Counted from the first letter of the stretch, positions 16,678 to 24,764 are shown. The stretch is 64,000 nt of DNA from Nocardioides sp. W7 (GCF_022919075.1 NZ_CP095078.1:4898001-4962000), one strand, 5' to 3'. A program made the numbers and translations. The notes: generated by a model from the letters alone, not told the origin.

Positions 16678-17577
16678 CTAGACGAAACCCACCACGTCCT
16701 CGGCGCAGCCCCACGCGAGGGTGACGCCGGCGCCGCCGTGGCCGTAGCAGTGCACGACCCGGCCGACCCGCTCCACCCGCAGCGCGGGACGCACCGGACG
16801 CAGGCCCACCCGGTGCCGCAGCACCCGGGCACCGGCGAGCTCCGGCACGAGTCGGGTCGCCCGTTCGAGGATCGCGGTCGCCGCGGCCGGCACGGGCGTC
16901 CGGCTCCAGTCACCCTCCTCGTCGGTACCGCCGACCACGATGTCCGCCGAGCGCGGTACGACGTACGTCGGCCCCGCGGGGTCGAGCCACCAGCGGTCCA
17001 GCCCGACCTGCTCGACGACGACGACCTGACCGCGCACCGGGGTGACCGACAGGTCGGCGCCGAGCAGCCGGGCTCCGAGACCCGAGCAGTTGACGACCAC
17101 GTCGCCGCCCTCCGGGAGGGCCCGGAGGTTGAGGCGGGTCACGGTGCCCCCGAGATCGTCCACCCGGGCGCGCAACCAGTCCAGGTGCACCGGCATCTCG
17201 ACGACCGGAGCGGTGAACGACCAGCCGTCGACGTACCCCGGCGGCAGCGACGTCGCCCGCTCCAGTCCAGGGACGGCCGCCGCCCACCGGGGCTGCGCCT
17301 GCGGCTCCGCGAGCAGCTCGGTGCCGGGCACCATCCGCACGCCGGTCGCGTCGTCGTCGGCCAGGCCTGCGAGCACCTCGAACGTGCGGGAGGCCCAGGC
17401 CGTCACCCGGTCCGGCGGGAAGGCGCGGTAGGGGTACCAGAGGGCGGCCGCGACCGCGGACGTCGTCTCCCGCGGCAGGTCCCGGGCGACGACGTCGACC
17501 CGATGCCCGGCCTCGAGCAGACGGACCGCGCAGGTCAGTCCCACGACGCCCGCACCGACCACGATCACCCGACTCAC
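16678..17577 (-). CDS. FAD-dependent D-amino-acid oxidase
   Basis: 299 residues from GTG at 17577 (VSRVIVVGAGVVGLTCAVRL is the FAD dinucleotide motif, so the start cannot be far upstream). SAVAAALWYPY matches the DAO signature after the first strand, VVVNCSGLGARLL the middle FAD segment, and YGHGGAGVTLAWGCA the C-terminal loop with the substrate-binding site. It would oxidise a D-amino acid to the keto acid, ammonia and hydrogen peroxide. About 40 residues shorter than eukaryotic DAO. No signal or peroxisomal-type tail. Confidence 0.85.
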   Translation of the reverse strand: MSRVIVVGAGVVGLTCAVRLLEAGHRVDVVARDLPRETTSAVAAALWYPYRAFPPDRVTAWASRTFEVLAGLADDDATGVRMVPGTELLAEPQAQPRWAAAVPGLERATSLPPGYVDGWSFTAPVVEMPVHLDWLRARVDDLGGTVTRLNLRALPEGGDVVVNCSGLGARLLGADLSVTPVRGQVVVVEQVGLDRWWLDPAGPTYVVPRSADIVVGGTDEEGDWSRTPVPAAATAILERATRLVPELAGARVLRHRVGLRPVRPALRVERVGRVVHCYGHGGAGVTLAWGCAEDVVGFV

Positions 17578-17617
17578 GGGAGCAGTCTGGCAGGCCCGGG
17601 CTGCTGGCAGTCCCGGC

Positions 17618-18142
17618 TCAGGCTCCGGCGACCCGAGGAGCGGTGGGATCGGCGACGGCGCCACTCTGCTCGCGGGCGACGTACTCCTCGATGTCCTCGA
17701 TGTCGTCGACGTTGCGGGTGACGACCGCGAGCAGGTCGGTCATCGTCGCGACCTCCTCGACCTGCTCCTTGATGAACCACTGCATGAACTGCTCGGAGGC
17801 GAAGTCGTACTCCTCGCGCGCGATCCGCAGCAGCCCGTTGATCTGCTCGGTGACCCGCTTCTCCTGCGCCAGGGCGAGCGTGACGGGAGCGATCAGGTCG
17901 GCGAAGCCCGCGACCGGCGCCTCGACGCCGGGGATGGCGACATCGGCGTCGGTGTCGAGGAGGTACTGCACCATCATCATCGCGTGGTCGCGCTCCTCGA
18001 GCGCCTGACCGTAGAAGAACGCGGCCATCCGCGGCATGGTCAGGGCGTCGTAGTACACCGCGCAGGCGAGGTACTGGTTGTGGGCAGCGAGCTCGTTGCC
18101 GATCTGGACGTTGAGCTGCTCGGCGAAGCGGGCGGCGGGCAT
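17618..18142 (-). CDS. Ferritin (non-heme)
   Basis: 174 residues. AGGAGAG five bases before the ATG at 18142 fixes the start. Ferroxidase ligands are visible in QIGNELAAHNQYL, LEERDHAMMMVQYL and the third-helix ASEQFMQWFIKEQVEEV. No Met for heme as in bacterioferritin is obvious. It would oxidise and store iron in a 24-mer cage. It follows the small Cys-rich gene on the same strand by 23 bases, and an iron-box-like palindrome precedes that pair, so iron control of both is likely. Confidence 0.9.
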   Translation of the reverse strand: MPAARFAEQLNVQIGNELAAHNQYLACAVYYDALTMPRMAAFFYGQALEERDHAMMMVQYLLDTDADVAIPGVEAPVAGFADLIAPVTLALAQEKRVTEQINGLLRIAREEYDFASEQFMQWFIKEQVEEVATMTDLLAVVTRNVDDIEDIEEYVAREQSGAVADPTAPRVAGA

Positions 18143-18165
18143 CGGTGCTCTCCTGGTGTGACGGG

Positions 18166-18354
18166 TCAGGCGGCCTTCGCAAGCTTCTTCTTGGTGACCT
18201 TCTTGCCGTCGACCCGGACGAGCTTGCGCTGCTTGACCGTATACCCGTCGGGCAGCGTGCCCTCCTTCAGCATCCGGAGGGGGCACCGGCCGCACTTCGA
18301 CTTGGAGACGCAGCACTCCGTCTTGGGGAGCTTCGTCTTGGACTTCTTCGCCAC
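18166..18354 (-). CDS. Small Cys-rich basic protein, 62 residues
   Basis: Starts at a GTG (MAKKSKTKLPKTECCVSKSK); ECCVSKSKCGRCPLRM gives four Cys (CC...C..C) likely to hold a metal, and both ends are Lys-rich, which would bind nucleic acid. It is first in a likely operon with ferritin. I do not know a characterised family. A role in iron handling or iron-responsive control is inferred from context and the palindrome 17 bases before its start; longer in-frame extension upstream runs through that palindrome and is unlikely. Confidence 0.7.
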   Translation of the reverse strand: MAKKSKTKLPKTECCVSKSKCGRCPLRMLKEGTLPDGYTVKQRKLVRVDGKKVTKKKLAKAA

Positions 18355-18370
18355 GAGAGAAGCGTACCCG

Positions 18371-18398
18371 ACAAAGGTAAGGCGTGCCTTGCCTTTGT
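18371..18398. promoter_or_regulatory. Iron-box-like palindrome (DtxR/IdeR type)
   Basis: The arms ACAAAGGTAAGGCG and TGCCTTGCCTTTGT pair at 12 of 14 positions. The core AAGGTAAGGCNNGCCTTGCC resembles the DtxR/IdeR consensus TTAGGTTAGGCTAACCTAA in its AGG-AGG/CCT-CCT spacing, though only about 60% of bases match. It lies between the ferritin operon (starts 18354, minus) and the membrane gene (18456, plus). Confidence 0.55.
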
Positions 18399-18455
18399 GA
18401 CGGGCGACACGTACGACGGGTTTGACCTCCCGTCCCGGGCGGAAGTCTGGCTGCC

Positions 18456-18716
18456 ATGACCGCAACCCGCGACGCCGTGCCCACCGGGATCATCCTGAGC
18501 GTGATGGGAGTCGTGGCGGTCGTCCTCTCGGACCTTCCCTCGATCTACACGCACGGGTCCGGCTTCGGCGACGGCGAGGGCCAGGGCGACCTCGGGGCGA
18601 TGAAGCTCTACCTCAGCAGCATCGTCCAGGGCACGTTCCTCACCCTCGGTCTGGTCCTGCTCGCCGGCGCCGCGACCTGCTTCCTGCTCGCCCTCGTCCG
18701 ACGGCGTCGCGCCTGA
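18456..18716 (+). CDS. Two-TM membrane protein, hypothetical
   Basis: 86 residues: a short cytoplasmic head, TM1 (TGIILSVMGVVAVVLSDL), an outside loop with SIYTHGSGFGDGEG rich in Gly and acidic residues, TM2 (GTFLTLGLVLLAGAATCFLLAL) and an RRRRA tail that places the C-terminus inside. No family recognised. It diverges from the ferritin operon across the iron-box-like palindrome, so it may share that control. Confidence 0.6.
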   Translation: MTATRDAVPTGIILSVMGVVAVVLSDLPSIYTHGSGFGDGEGQGDLGAMKLYLSSIVQGTFLTLGLVLLAGAATCFLLALVRRRRA

Positions 18717-18730
18717 GTCGAAGACCCGGC

Positions 18731-19324
18731 TCAGCCCAGGTCCGGCGTCTCCCGCGTCACCGACCAGGCCCGCCCGTCGCGGACCAGCTCGACGTACCCG
18801 CCGCCACCGAGCAGCAGGTGCCAGGCGGTGGTCCGCGGGCGCCCGACCAGGACCGGCAGGGTCGCCATCACCGCGCCACCGTGGCTGACGACCAGGACGC
18901 TCTCGCCCTCGTGCCGGTCGGCGACCTCGGTCAGCACCCGGACCACGCGCTCGATGCTCTCCGAGACCACCTCGCCACCCGGGATGGTGGCCTCGTCGTC
19001 GCCGTCGACCCAGCGCTCGAAGACGGGGCCGATGACCTCCCGCTCACTGCCGCTCGTGCCCGCGAGCGAGCCCACGCCGTACTCCCGCAGGCCCTCGCGG
19101 ACCGTGACGCCCACGCCCAGGACCCCCGCGGCGATCTCGGCCGTCTGCACGGCCCGCGACAGCGGGCTGCACCAGACCGCGGCGATGCCCTCCGCCTCGA
19201 GGCGCCGACCGAGCTCTCGTGCCTGGGCGCGCCCCTCGACCGTCAGCGAGCCGCCGTCGTCGGTGACCAGCTCGGTCTCGTACTCGGCGAGACCGTGCCG
19301 GGCCAGGAACAGTCGGACGACCAC
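18731..19324 (-). CDS. Histidine phosphatase (phosphoglycerate-mutase-like) family protein
   Basis: 197 residues. LARHGLAEYETE carries the RHG motif with the phosphohistidine; LSRAVQTAEI has the second Arg and VVSHGGAVM the second catalytic His. It dephosphorylates a small phospho-metabolite; which one cannot be told. Its ATG is two bases downstream of the mutase stop, so it is co-transcribed with the ethylmalonyl-CoA mutase gene. No clear reason for that pairing is visible. Confidence 0.85.
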   Translation of the reverse strand: MVVRLFLARHGLAEYETELVTDDGGSLTVEGRAQARELGRRLEAEGIAAVWCSPLSRAVQTAEIAAGVLGVGVTVREGLREYGVGSLAGTSGSEREVIGPVFERWVDGDDEATIPGGEVVSESIERVVRVLTEVADRHEGESVLVVSHGGAVMATLPVLVGRPRTTAWHLLLGGGGYVELVRDGRAWSVTRETPDLG

Positions 19325-19326
19325 CC

Positions 19327-21351
19327 TCAGTCCAGCCCGTTGGCCCGGCGGATCACCTCGACGATGCCGCCCATGATCTCGGTCAGCCCGAAGTCCTTGG
19401 GGGTGTAGACCGCCGCCACTCCGCCCTCGCGCAGCTTGCGGGCGTCGGAGTCGGGGATGATCCCGCCGACGATCACCGGCACGTCGTCGAGACCGGCGGC
19501 CCGCAGCCCGTCGAGCACGGCGGGCACCAGCTCCATGTGCGAGCCGGAGAGGATCGAGAGTCCGACGCAGTGCACGTCCTCGGCCACCGCGGCCGAGACG
19601 ATCTGCTCGGGGGTGAGCCGGATCCCCTGGTAGACGACCTCGAAGCCCGCGTCCCGAGCGCGTACGGCGACCTGCTCGGCACCGTTGCTGTGCCCGTCCA
19701 GGCCGGGCTTGCCCACCAGCAGTCGCAGCCGGCCGCCCTTGTTCCCGGCCAGCTCCTCACCCGTCTGCCGCACCCGCTCGCGGACCGCGGTCAGGTCGGC
19801 GCCGGCGTCTGCGACCCCGACGGCGCCGCTGACCCCGGTGGGGGCCCGGAACTCGCCGAAGACCTCGCGGAGAACGCCCGCCCACTCCCCCGTGGTCGCG
19901 CCCGCCCGGGCGGCGACCAGCGTGGCGGCCATCAGGTTGGCGTCGGTCTTGGCGGCCTCGGCCAGCGTGGCCAGGGCGGCGGCGACCTCGTCCTCGTCAC
20001 GCTCGGCCTTCCAGGCCTCGACGCTGGCGATCGCGGTCCGCTCGGCCTCCGGGTCGGCCGCCATGATCGCGCCGTCGAGGTCGGCGGTCAGCGGGCTCGG
20101 CTCGGTGGTGTCGAACCTGTTGACGCCCACGATGATCTCGTCCCCGGACTCGATACGGCCCCGGCGGACGGCGTGGCTGGAGACCAGCTCCTGCTTCATG
20201 TAGCCCGACTCGACGGCCGCGATGGCGCCGCCCATCGCCTGGACCCGGTCGATCTCCGCCTTCGCACCCTCGACCAGCTCGGCGACCTTGGCCGCGATGA
20301 CGTGCGAGCCGTCGAAAATGTCGTCGTACTCCAGCAGGTCGGACTCGAAGGCCAGCACCTGCTGCATCCGCAGCGACCACTGCTGGTCCCACGGACGCGG
20401 CAGGCCCAGCGCCTCGTTCCAGGCGGGCAGCTGCAGGGCACGCGCCCGGGCGTTCTTCGAGAGCGTGACACCGAGCATCTCCAGCACGATCCGCTGGACG
20501 TTGTTCTCCGGCTGGGCCTCGGTCAGGCCGAGCGAGTTGACCTGCACGCCGTACCGGAAGCGCCGCATCTTGGGGTCCTGCACGCCGTACCGCTCGGCCG
20601 TGATCTCTTCCCAGAGCTGGACGAAGGCCCGCATCTTGCAGGTCTCCTCGACGAACCGGACACCGGCGTTGACGAAGAACGAGATCCGCCCGACGACCTT
20701 CTCGAAGTCGGCCTCGTCGACCTGCCCGGAGGCCCTGACCTGGTCGAGCACGGCGATCGCGGTGCACAGCGCGTAGGCGAGCTCCTGCGTCGGCGTCGCA
20801 CCGGCCTCCTGCAGGTGGTAGCTGCAGATGTTGATCGGGTTCCACTTCGGGATCTGGTGGACCGTGTAGGCGATCATGTCGCCGATCAGGCGCAGCGAGT
20901 GCTCGGGCGGGAAGACGTAGGTCCCCCGTGAGAGGTACTCCTTGATGATGTCGTTCTGGGTGGTGCCGGCCAGGGTGGCCGCGACCTCCTCCGGCGTCAG
21001 GTCCGGGTACTGCTCCTCGGCCACGACCTGGTACATCGCGAGCAGCCACATGGCCGTCGCGTTGATGGTCATCGAGGTGTTCATCTCGCCGAGCGGGATG
21101 TCGGCGAAGAGCTTGCGCATCTCGCCCAGGTGCGGGACCGGTACGCCGACCTTGCCGACCTCGCCGCGGGCCATCACCGAGTCGGGGTCGTAGCCCGTCT
21201 GCGTCGGCAGGTCGAAGGCGACCGAGAGACCGGTCTGACCCTTGGCCAGGTTGGTGCGGTACAGCGCGTTGGACGCCTCTGCGGTCGAGTGCCCCGCGTA
21301 GGTGCGCATCACCCAGGGACGGTCACGAACCGGTCGGGCCTTGTCGCTCAT
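19327..21351 (-). CDS. meaA: Ethylmalonyl-CoA mutase (MeaA-type B12 mutase)
   Basis: 674 residues in one chain: acyl-CoA binding TIM barrel (RDRPWVMRTYAGHSTAEASN, FDLPTQTGYD, MNTSMTINATAMWLLA, QNDIIKEYLSRGTYVFPP, VNSLGLTEAQPENNVQR) and a C-terminal cobalamin domain with KPGLDGHSNGAEQ (the D-x-H-x-x-G lower ligand), SILSGSH and VIVGGIIP. The length and N-terminus match MeaA, which converts (2R)-ethylmalonyl-CoA to methylsuccinyl-CoA in the ethylmalonyl-CoA pathway, rather than the larger two-subunit methylmalonyl-CoA mutase. A cobalamin adenosyltransferase gene lies 0.5 kb upstream on the other strand. An operator-like palindrome lies 20 bases before the start. Confidence 0.88.
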   Translation of the reverse strand: MSDKARPVRDRPWVMRTYAGHSTAEASNALYRTNLAKGQTGLSVAFDLPTQTGYDPDSVMARGEVGKVGVPVPHLGEMRKLFADIPLGEMNTSMTINATAMWLLAMYQVVAEEQYPDLTPEEVAATLAGTTQNDIIKEYLSRGTYVFPPEHSLRLIGDMIAYTVHQIPKWNPINICSYHLQEAGATPTQELAYALCTAIAVLDQVRASGQVDEADFEKVVGRISFFVNAGVRFVEETCKMRAFVQLWEEITAERYGVQDPKMRRFRYGVQVNSLGLTEAQPENNVQRIVLEMLGVTLSKNARARALQLPAWNEALGLPRPWDQQWSLRMQQVLAFESDLLEYDDIFDGSHVIAAKVAELVEGAKAEIDRVQAMGGAIAAVESGYMKQELVSSHAVRRGRIESGDEIIVGVNRFDTTEPSPLTADLDGAIMAADPEAERTAIASVEAWKAERDEDEVAAALATLAEAAKTDANLMAATLVAARAGATTGEWAGVLREVFGEFRAPTGVSGAVGVADAGADLTAVRERVRQTGEELAGNKGGRLRLLVGKPGLDGHSNGAEQVAVRARDAGFEVVYQGIRLTPEQIVSAAVAEDVHCVGLSILSGSHMELVPAVLDGLRAAGLDDVPVIVGGIIPDSDARKLREGGVAAVYTPKDFGLTEIMGGIVEVIRRANGLD

Positions 21352-21370
21352 GGGACGAGAGTAGGACCAA

Positions 21371-21388
21371 GGCTACCGATTGGTAACC
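21371..21388. promoter_or_regulatory. Operator-like palindrome before meaA
   Basis: GGCTACC-GATT-GGTAACC is an inverted repeat with one mismatch in seven pairs and a perfect TACC-N4-GGTA core, starting 20 bases upstream of the meaA ATG. It has the same 4-base spacer and TACY/RGTA arms as the site at 13623, so one TetR-type repressor may control both acyl-CoA genes. Confidence 0.5.
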
Positions 21389-21414
21389 GCCCCGAGTGTG
21401 GTCAATCCGACACC

Positions 21415-21723
21415 TCAAGCCGTCGCCGCGGCGCGCTCGACCTCGAGCACGCGGATCAACCGGGACATGTGCAGCATCCGGCGGACGGCGGGGCGGCAGC
21501 CGCGCAGCGTGAGCCGGTGACCGTCGCGGACGGCCTGGCGGGTGGCGACGGCGAGGACCTTCAATGCCGTGAGGTCGATCGTCTCGACCCCGGTCAGGTC
21601 CACGACCACATCGCCGTCGTGCTGGGCCAGCAGCTCGTAGAGCGCGTTGCGGACCTCCATCGTGCTCCGGCCGTCGAACGCGCCGGACAGCACCAGCACG
21701 GGTCCGTCCGTCGTGATGTCCAT
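21415..21723 (-). CDS. STAS-domain protein (anti-anti-sigma type)
   Basis: 102 residues from ATG 21723, with AGGAAGG five bases upstream. The fold pattern is clear: VLVLSGAFDGRST, DVVVDLTGVETIDLTALKVL, then LTLRGCRPAVRRMLHMSRL. In SpoIIAA-like proteins the loop reads DSSG with the phosphorylated Ser after Asp; here it is DLTA, so the acceptor Ser is replaced by Leu and only a Thr follows. It may therefore act without kinase control or use the Thr. No partner kinase or sigma factor is adjacent. Confidence 0.8.
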   Translation of the reverse strand: MDITTDGPVLVLSGAFDGRSTMEVRNALYELLAQHDGDVVVDLTGVETIDLTALKVLAVATRQAVRDGHRLTLRGCRPAVRRMLHMSRLIRVLEVERAAATA

Positions 21724-21782
21724 CGCTGCCTTCCTGGAGTACGTCAGGTGGATCTTTACCCACAATGACGCGCCAGAGGCCC

Positions 21783-21806
21783 GTTCGGTTGCAGGGAATA
21801 CCGAAC
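21783..21806. repeat. Inverted repeat between STAS and adenosyltransferase genes
   Basis: GTTCGGT (21783-21789) and ACCGAAC (21800-21806) are perfect 7-base arms with a 10-base loop, in the divergent promoter region. It could be an operator or part of a leader; the following TTTCTC is too short to call a terminator. Confidence 0.35.
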
Positions 21807-21863
21807 TTTCTCTCCCGTGTCGGTGATGACTTCTTCAACCACCGACGTCGATACCCTCGACGC

Positions 21864-22439
21864 ATGGTCAACCTCACCCGGATCTACACGCGCACCGGCG
21901 ACGGCGGGGAGACCCGTCTCGGCGACATGAGCACCACCACGAAGAACGACCTGCGGCTGCACGCCTACGCCGACGTCGACGAGGCCAACGCGACGATCGG
22001 GCTCGCGCTCGCCGGCGGCGGGATCGAGGACGACGTGGTCGCGTTGCTCACGCGCGTTCAGAACGACCTCTTCGACGTGGGCGCCGACTTCTGCACGCCC
22101 GTGGTCCCCGACCCGGAGTACCCGCCGCTGCGCATCGAGCAGGAGTACGTCGACCGCCTCGAAGGCTGGTGCGACCAGTACAACGAGAGCCTGGCCGCGC
22201 TGCGCTCGTTCATCCTCAACGGCGGTACGCCGGCCGCCGCGCACCTGCACGTCGCGCGCACCGTCGTACGTCGCGCGGAACGGTCGGCCTGGGCCGCCTT
22301 CGAGGAGCACCACGAGACCATGAACAAGGTCGCGATCGCCTACCTCAACCGGCTCTCCGACCTGCTGTTCATCCTGGCCCGCCACGCCAACCGGGCGCAG
22401 GGCGACGTGCTGTGGGTGCCCGGCGGCGAGCGGGGCTGA
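21864..22439 (+). CDS. Cob(I)alamin adenosyltransferase (PduO type)
   Basis: 191 residues. IYTRTGDGGETRLGD is the N-terminal ATP-binding motif of the PduO/MMAB family. FILNGGTPAAAHLHVARTVVRRAER supplies the conserved Arg cluster and RLSDLLFILARHAN the C-terminal helix. It transfers the adenosyl group of ATP to cob(I)alamin, giving adenosylcobalamin, the cofactor of the mutase encoded at 19327-21351. It stands alone on the plus strand. Confidence 0.92.
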   Translation: MVNLTRIYTRTGDGGETRLGDMSTTTKNDLRLHAYADVDEANATIGLALAGGGIEDDVVALLTRVQNDLFDVGADFCTPVVPDPEYPPLRIEQEYVDRLEGWCDQYNESLAALRSFILNGGTPAAAHLHVARTVVRRAERSAWAAFEEHHETMNKVAIAYLNRLSDLLFILARHANRAQGDVLWVPGGERG

Positions 22440-22486
22440 GCTGGGCAGGTCGGCCAGGCCGAGCGCGCTGCTGGGTTCGCCCTGGC

Positions 22487-22528
22487 TGCTCCAACTTGTT
22501 CCAAGTCGAAGCAGGACTTGGAACAAGT
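22487..22528. repeat. 14-bp inverted repeat with tandem TGYTCCAAST units
   Basis: ACTTGTTCCAAGTC (22494-22507) pairs perfectly with GACTTGGAACAAGT (22515-22528) over a 7-base loop, just before the fic remnant. The left side also reads TGCTCCAACT-TGTTCCAAGT, two 10-base units. Related units occur at 23253-23287 after the remnant. It could be an operator or autoregulatory site of the lost fic gene. Confidence 0.65.
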
Positions 22529-23247
22529 CACTGTTCTCCAAGTTTCCCACGTCCCGGTCCCCCCTCCGCCGTACGGGCCAGATCCCGGCCTGAGGGCCGA
22601 CGCAGGTGAGTTCCTCGGTGCCTACTCGGCACTCCCCGAGCACGATCGCCCCTACCTCGCCTGGGATGACTTCCGATTCCGGGCGTCCACCGGTGTCGAG
22701 GTGTCTCCCGAACAGCAGCGGTCGCTGATCAGGTTCCGCCGACACGCTTCGGCGCGGAGCCTCACGCAGCTTCGCGACCGGGACGGCCACGCCTTCGACT
22801 ACGTGCTGGCCGACCAGATCCTGGAACTGCTCGACCACATCAGCGCGACCGCGAAAGGGCAGATCGCCATGGCCGAGGCGGTCACCAATCCGAGCACCCG
22901 CGACCGGTACATCGTGAGCTCTCTCATCGAGGAGGCGATCGCCTCCAGCCAGCTCGAGGGCGCTTCGACGACAAGACGCGTTGCCAAGCAGATGATCACC
23001 AGCGGACGCTCGCCCCGCGATCGCAGCGAGCGGATGATCCTCAACAACTTCGTGGCCATGCAGCGCGTGCGAGAGTTGCGCGACCAGGACCTGAACCCGG
23101 CGCTGGTGTGCGAGATTCAGCGGATCGTCACCGACGGCACGCAAGGATCTCGCCGATCTCGCTGATCGTGACCTGTTCGTACGACGGCGCGAGGGGAAGC
23201 ACTTCGCCTGGTATCCGGCGCCCGACCTCGCCGCTCGCCTCGACTGA
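22518..23247 (+). pseudogene. Fic/DOC-family protein, internally deleted
   Basis: The first part (TTG at 22518, then residues to about 205) is an intact Fic N-terminal domain: PEHDRPYLAWDDF, LIEEAIASSQLEGASTTR, MILNNFVAM and LNPALVCEIQRIVTDGT. The frame then stops. In the +1 frame from about 23139 comes a C-terminal winged-helix tail, ARKDLADLADRDLFVRR...FAWYPAPDLAARLD, to TGA at 23245. The catalytic HPFxxGNGR core, well over 100 codons, is missing. So this is a former AMP-transferase gene broken by an internal deletion. Confidence 0.75.
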
Positions 23248-23252
23248 CCTCC

Positions 23253-23287
23253 TGCTCCAAGGTTTGGAGCAACTTGGAGCAACTTGG
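23253..23287. repeat. Tandem and inverted TTGGAGCAAC motif after the fic remnant
   Basis: GCTCCAA-GGT-TTGGAGC forms a hairpin and is followed by two direct copies of CTTGGAGCAA. Read on the minus strand it is TTGCTCCAAG-TTGCTCCAAA, matching the 10-base units upstream of the remnant. It may end transcription of the fic gene or bind the same regulator. Confidence 0.55.
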
Positions 23288-23295
23288 TGTTGCCC

Positions 23296-23598
23296 CTAGG
23301 ACTCCGCCCGGTCCGCGTGGCCCAGCGACTTCTCGGGCGCGACCAGGTCGCGCACCCGCCGCTTCAGCTCGGTGATCTCGGGGAAGCCGCCGTCGCGCTT
23401 GCGGTTCCACACCGGCTCCCCGTCGACGTCGATGCGGAACACGCCCCCGGTGGTCGGCGCGAGGGCCACCTCCCCGAGCTCGTCGGCGAAGGTGGTCAGC
23501 AGCTCGCCGGCGTACCACTGCGCGCGCAGCAGCCATCGGCACTGGGTGCAGTAGGTGATCAGGACGCGGGGCGCGGGCATGGCGTCATTGTCCGCCAT
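23296..23598 (-). CDS. SelT/SelW/SelH-family (Rdx) thioredoxin-like protein
   Basis: 100 residues from the ATG at 23598, which overlaps the end of the MFS gene; an ATG at 23580 (MPAPRVLITYCTQC) is possible. YCTQCRWLLRAQWYAGELL holds the CxxC redox site, with Cys where the eukaryotic family has selenocysteine. GGVFRIDVDGEPVWNRKRDGGFPE is the family's other conserved block. It is probably a small thiol-disulfide protein. Coupled to the transporter gene by overlap. Confidence 0.85.
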   Translation of the reverse strand: MADNDAMPAPRVLITYCTQCRWLLRAQWYAGELLTTFADELGEVALAPTTGGVFRIDVDGEPVWNRKRDGGFPEITELKRRVRDLVAPEKSLGHADRAES

Positions 23599-24751
23599 CG
23601 GGCCCGGTGCGCGCCGCGCTGGCGCTGAGTGCGGCGGGGACCATCAGCACCGCGACGACGAGCAGCGCCTCGAGCGTGCCGACGTGGTCGCCGACGACCC
23701 CGAGCAGCGGCGGTCCGGCGAGGAACGCGGTGTAGCCGATCGTCGAGACGACGCTGACCCGGGCGGCCGAGCGGGCCCGGTCGTCGGCCGCCGCGCTCAT
23801 GCCGACCGGGAAGCCCAGCGAGGCGCCGAGCCCCCAGACCAGGATGCCGAGCGCGACCAGCAGCGGATGCTGGCCCAGCACCACCAGCGCGATCCCGGCC
23901 ACGGCCGCGACCGCGGTCAGCCGCAGCACCGGGACCCGGCCGAACCGGTCCAGGACGACCGGCCCCAACAGCCGTCCGGCGGTCATCGCACAGACGAACA
24001 GCGAGAAGCCGGCGACGCCGACCCAGTGCCGGGCGTCGTACCCGTCGATGAGCGCGAGGGCGAGCCAGTCGTTGGCCGTGCCCTCGACGAGCGCGAAGGC
24101 CAGCACCATCGCGCCGATGGCCAGGGTGCGCGGCTCCGCCCAGGCCGAGGCGGCGCGACCGGCCGACTCGCCCGGCTCCGGCTCGGCGGGCAGGAACGAC
24201 CGGGAGGTGAGGACCGCCAGGCTCAGCGCGACCGCGGCCACCAGGCCGAAGTGGGCGAGCAGGGGTACGTCGGCCGCGGCCATCGGAATCCCGATCGCCG
24301 CACCCGCGATCGAGCCGAAGCTCCAGCCCGCGTGGAAGCGCGGCATCACCGTCCGGTCGAGCCGGCGCTCGACCTCGGCGGCCTCGACGTTCATCGCGAC
24401 GTCCCAGATGCCGATGCCGATGCCGTGCAGGAACAACCCGAGGGCGGCGAGTGGCACCAGCTCGGCGACGCCCGCGCCGATCGCGGCGAGCACCAGGCCG
24501 CACGCGTCGAACGCCGCCCCCAGCCGGACGACGGTCGCCGCACTGGAGCGCTGGATGAGCGCCCCGGTGGTCGGCAGGGTCAGCACTGACCCGGCCGCGA
24601 TCGCCAGGAGCAGCAGCCCGAGCTCGCCGTTGCCGAGGTCGAGGTGCTCGCGCACGAGCGGGATCCGGGAGACGAGGGTCGCGAACAGCAGCCCGTTGAG
24701 GGCGAACGAGAGGCCCACGGCGTTGCGGGCGGGGATCACCTCGGTGGGCAC
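23585..24751 (-). CDS. MFS transporter (12 TM)
   Basis: 388 residues with about twelve hydrophobic segments in two six-helix halves. HAGWSFGSIAGAAIG and a long cytoplasmic loop (EPEPGESAGRAA) mark the middle. It resembles YbjJ/fucose-permease-like MFS proteins, where the charged N-terminal helix LVSRIPLVREHL after TM1 fits the family. The substrate is unknown. It lies 13 bases downstream of the SARP regulator gene, so it may be part of that regulon. Confidence 0.85.
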   Translation of the reverse strand: MPTEVIPARNAVGLSFALNGLLFATLVSRIPLVREHLDLGNGELGLLLLAIAAGSVLTLPTTGALIQRSSAATVVRLGAAFDACGLVLAAIGAGVAELVPLAALGLFLHGIGIGIWDVAMNVEAAEVERRLDRTVMPRFHAGWSFGSIAGAAIGIPMAAADVPLLAHFGLVAAVALSLAVLTSRSFLPAEPEPGESAGRAASAWAEPRTLAIGAMVLAFALVEGTANDWLALALIDGYDARHWVGVAGFSLFVCAMTAGRLLGPVVLDRFGRVPVLRLTAVAAVAGIALVVLGQHPLLVALGILVWGLGASLGFPVGMSAAADDRARSAARVSVVSTIGYTAFLAGPPLLGVVGDHVGTLEALLVVAVLMVPAALSASAARTGPDGGQ

Positions 24752-24764
24752 ACGCCGCAGTTCA

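Noticed and set aside
19327..21351. Methylmalonyl-CoA mutase large subunit
   Set aside because: Length of 674 residues, single chain and MeaA-type N-terminus fit ethylmalonyl-CoA mutase better; biochemical proof is lacking.
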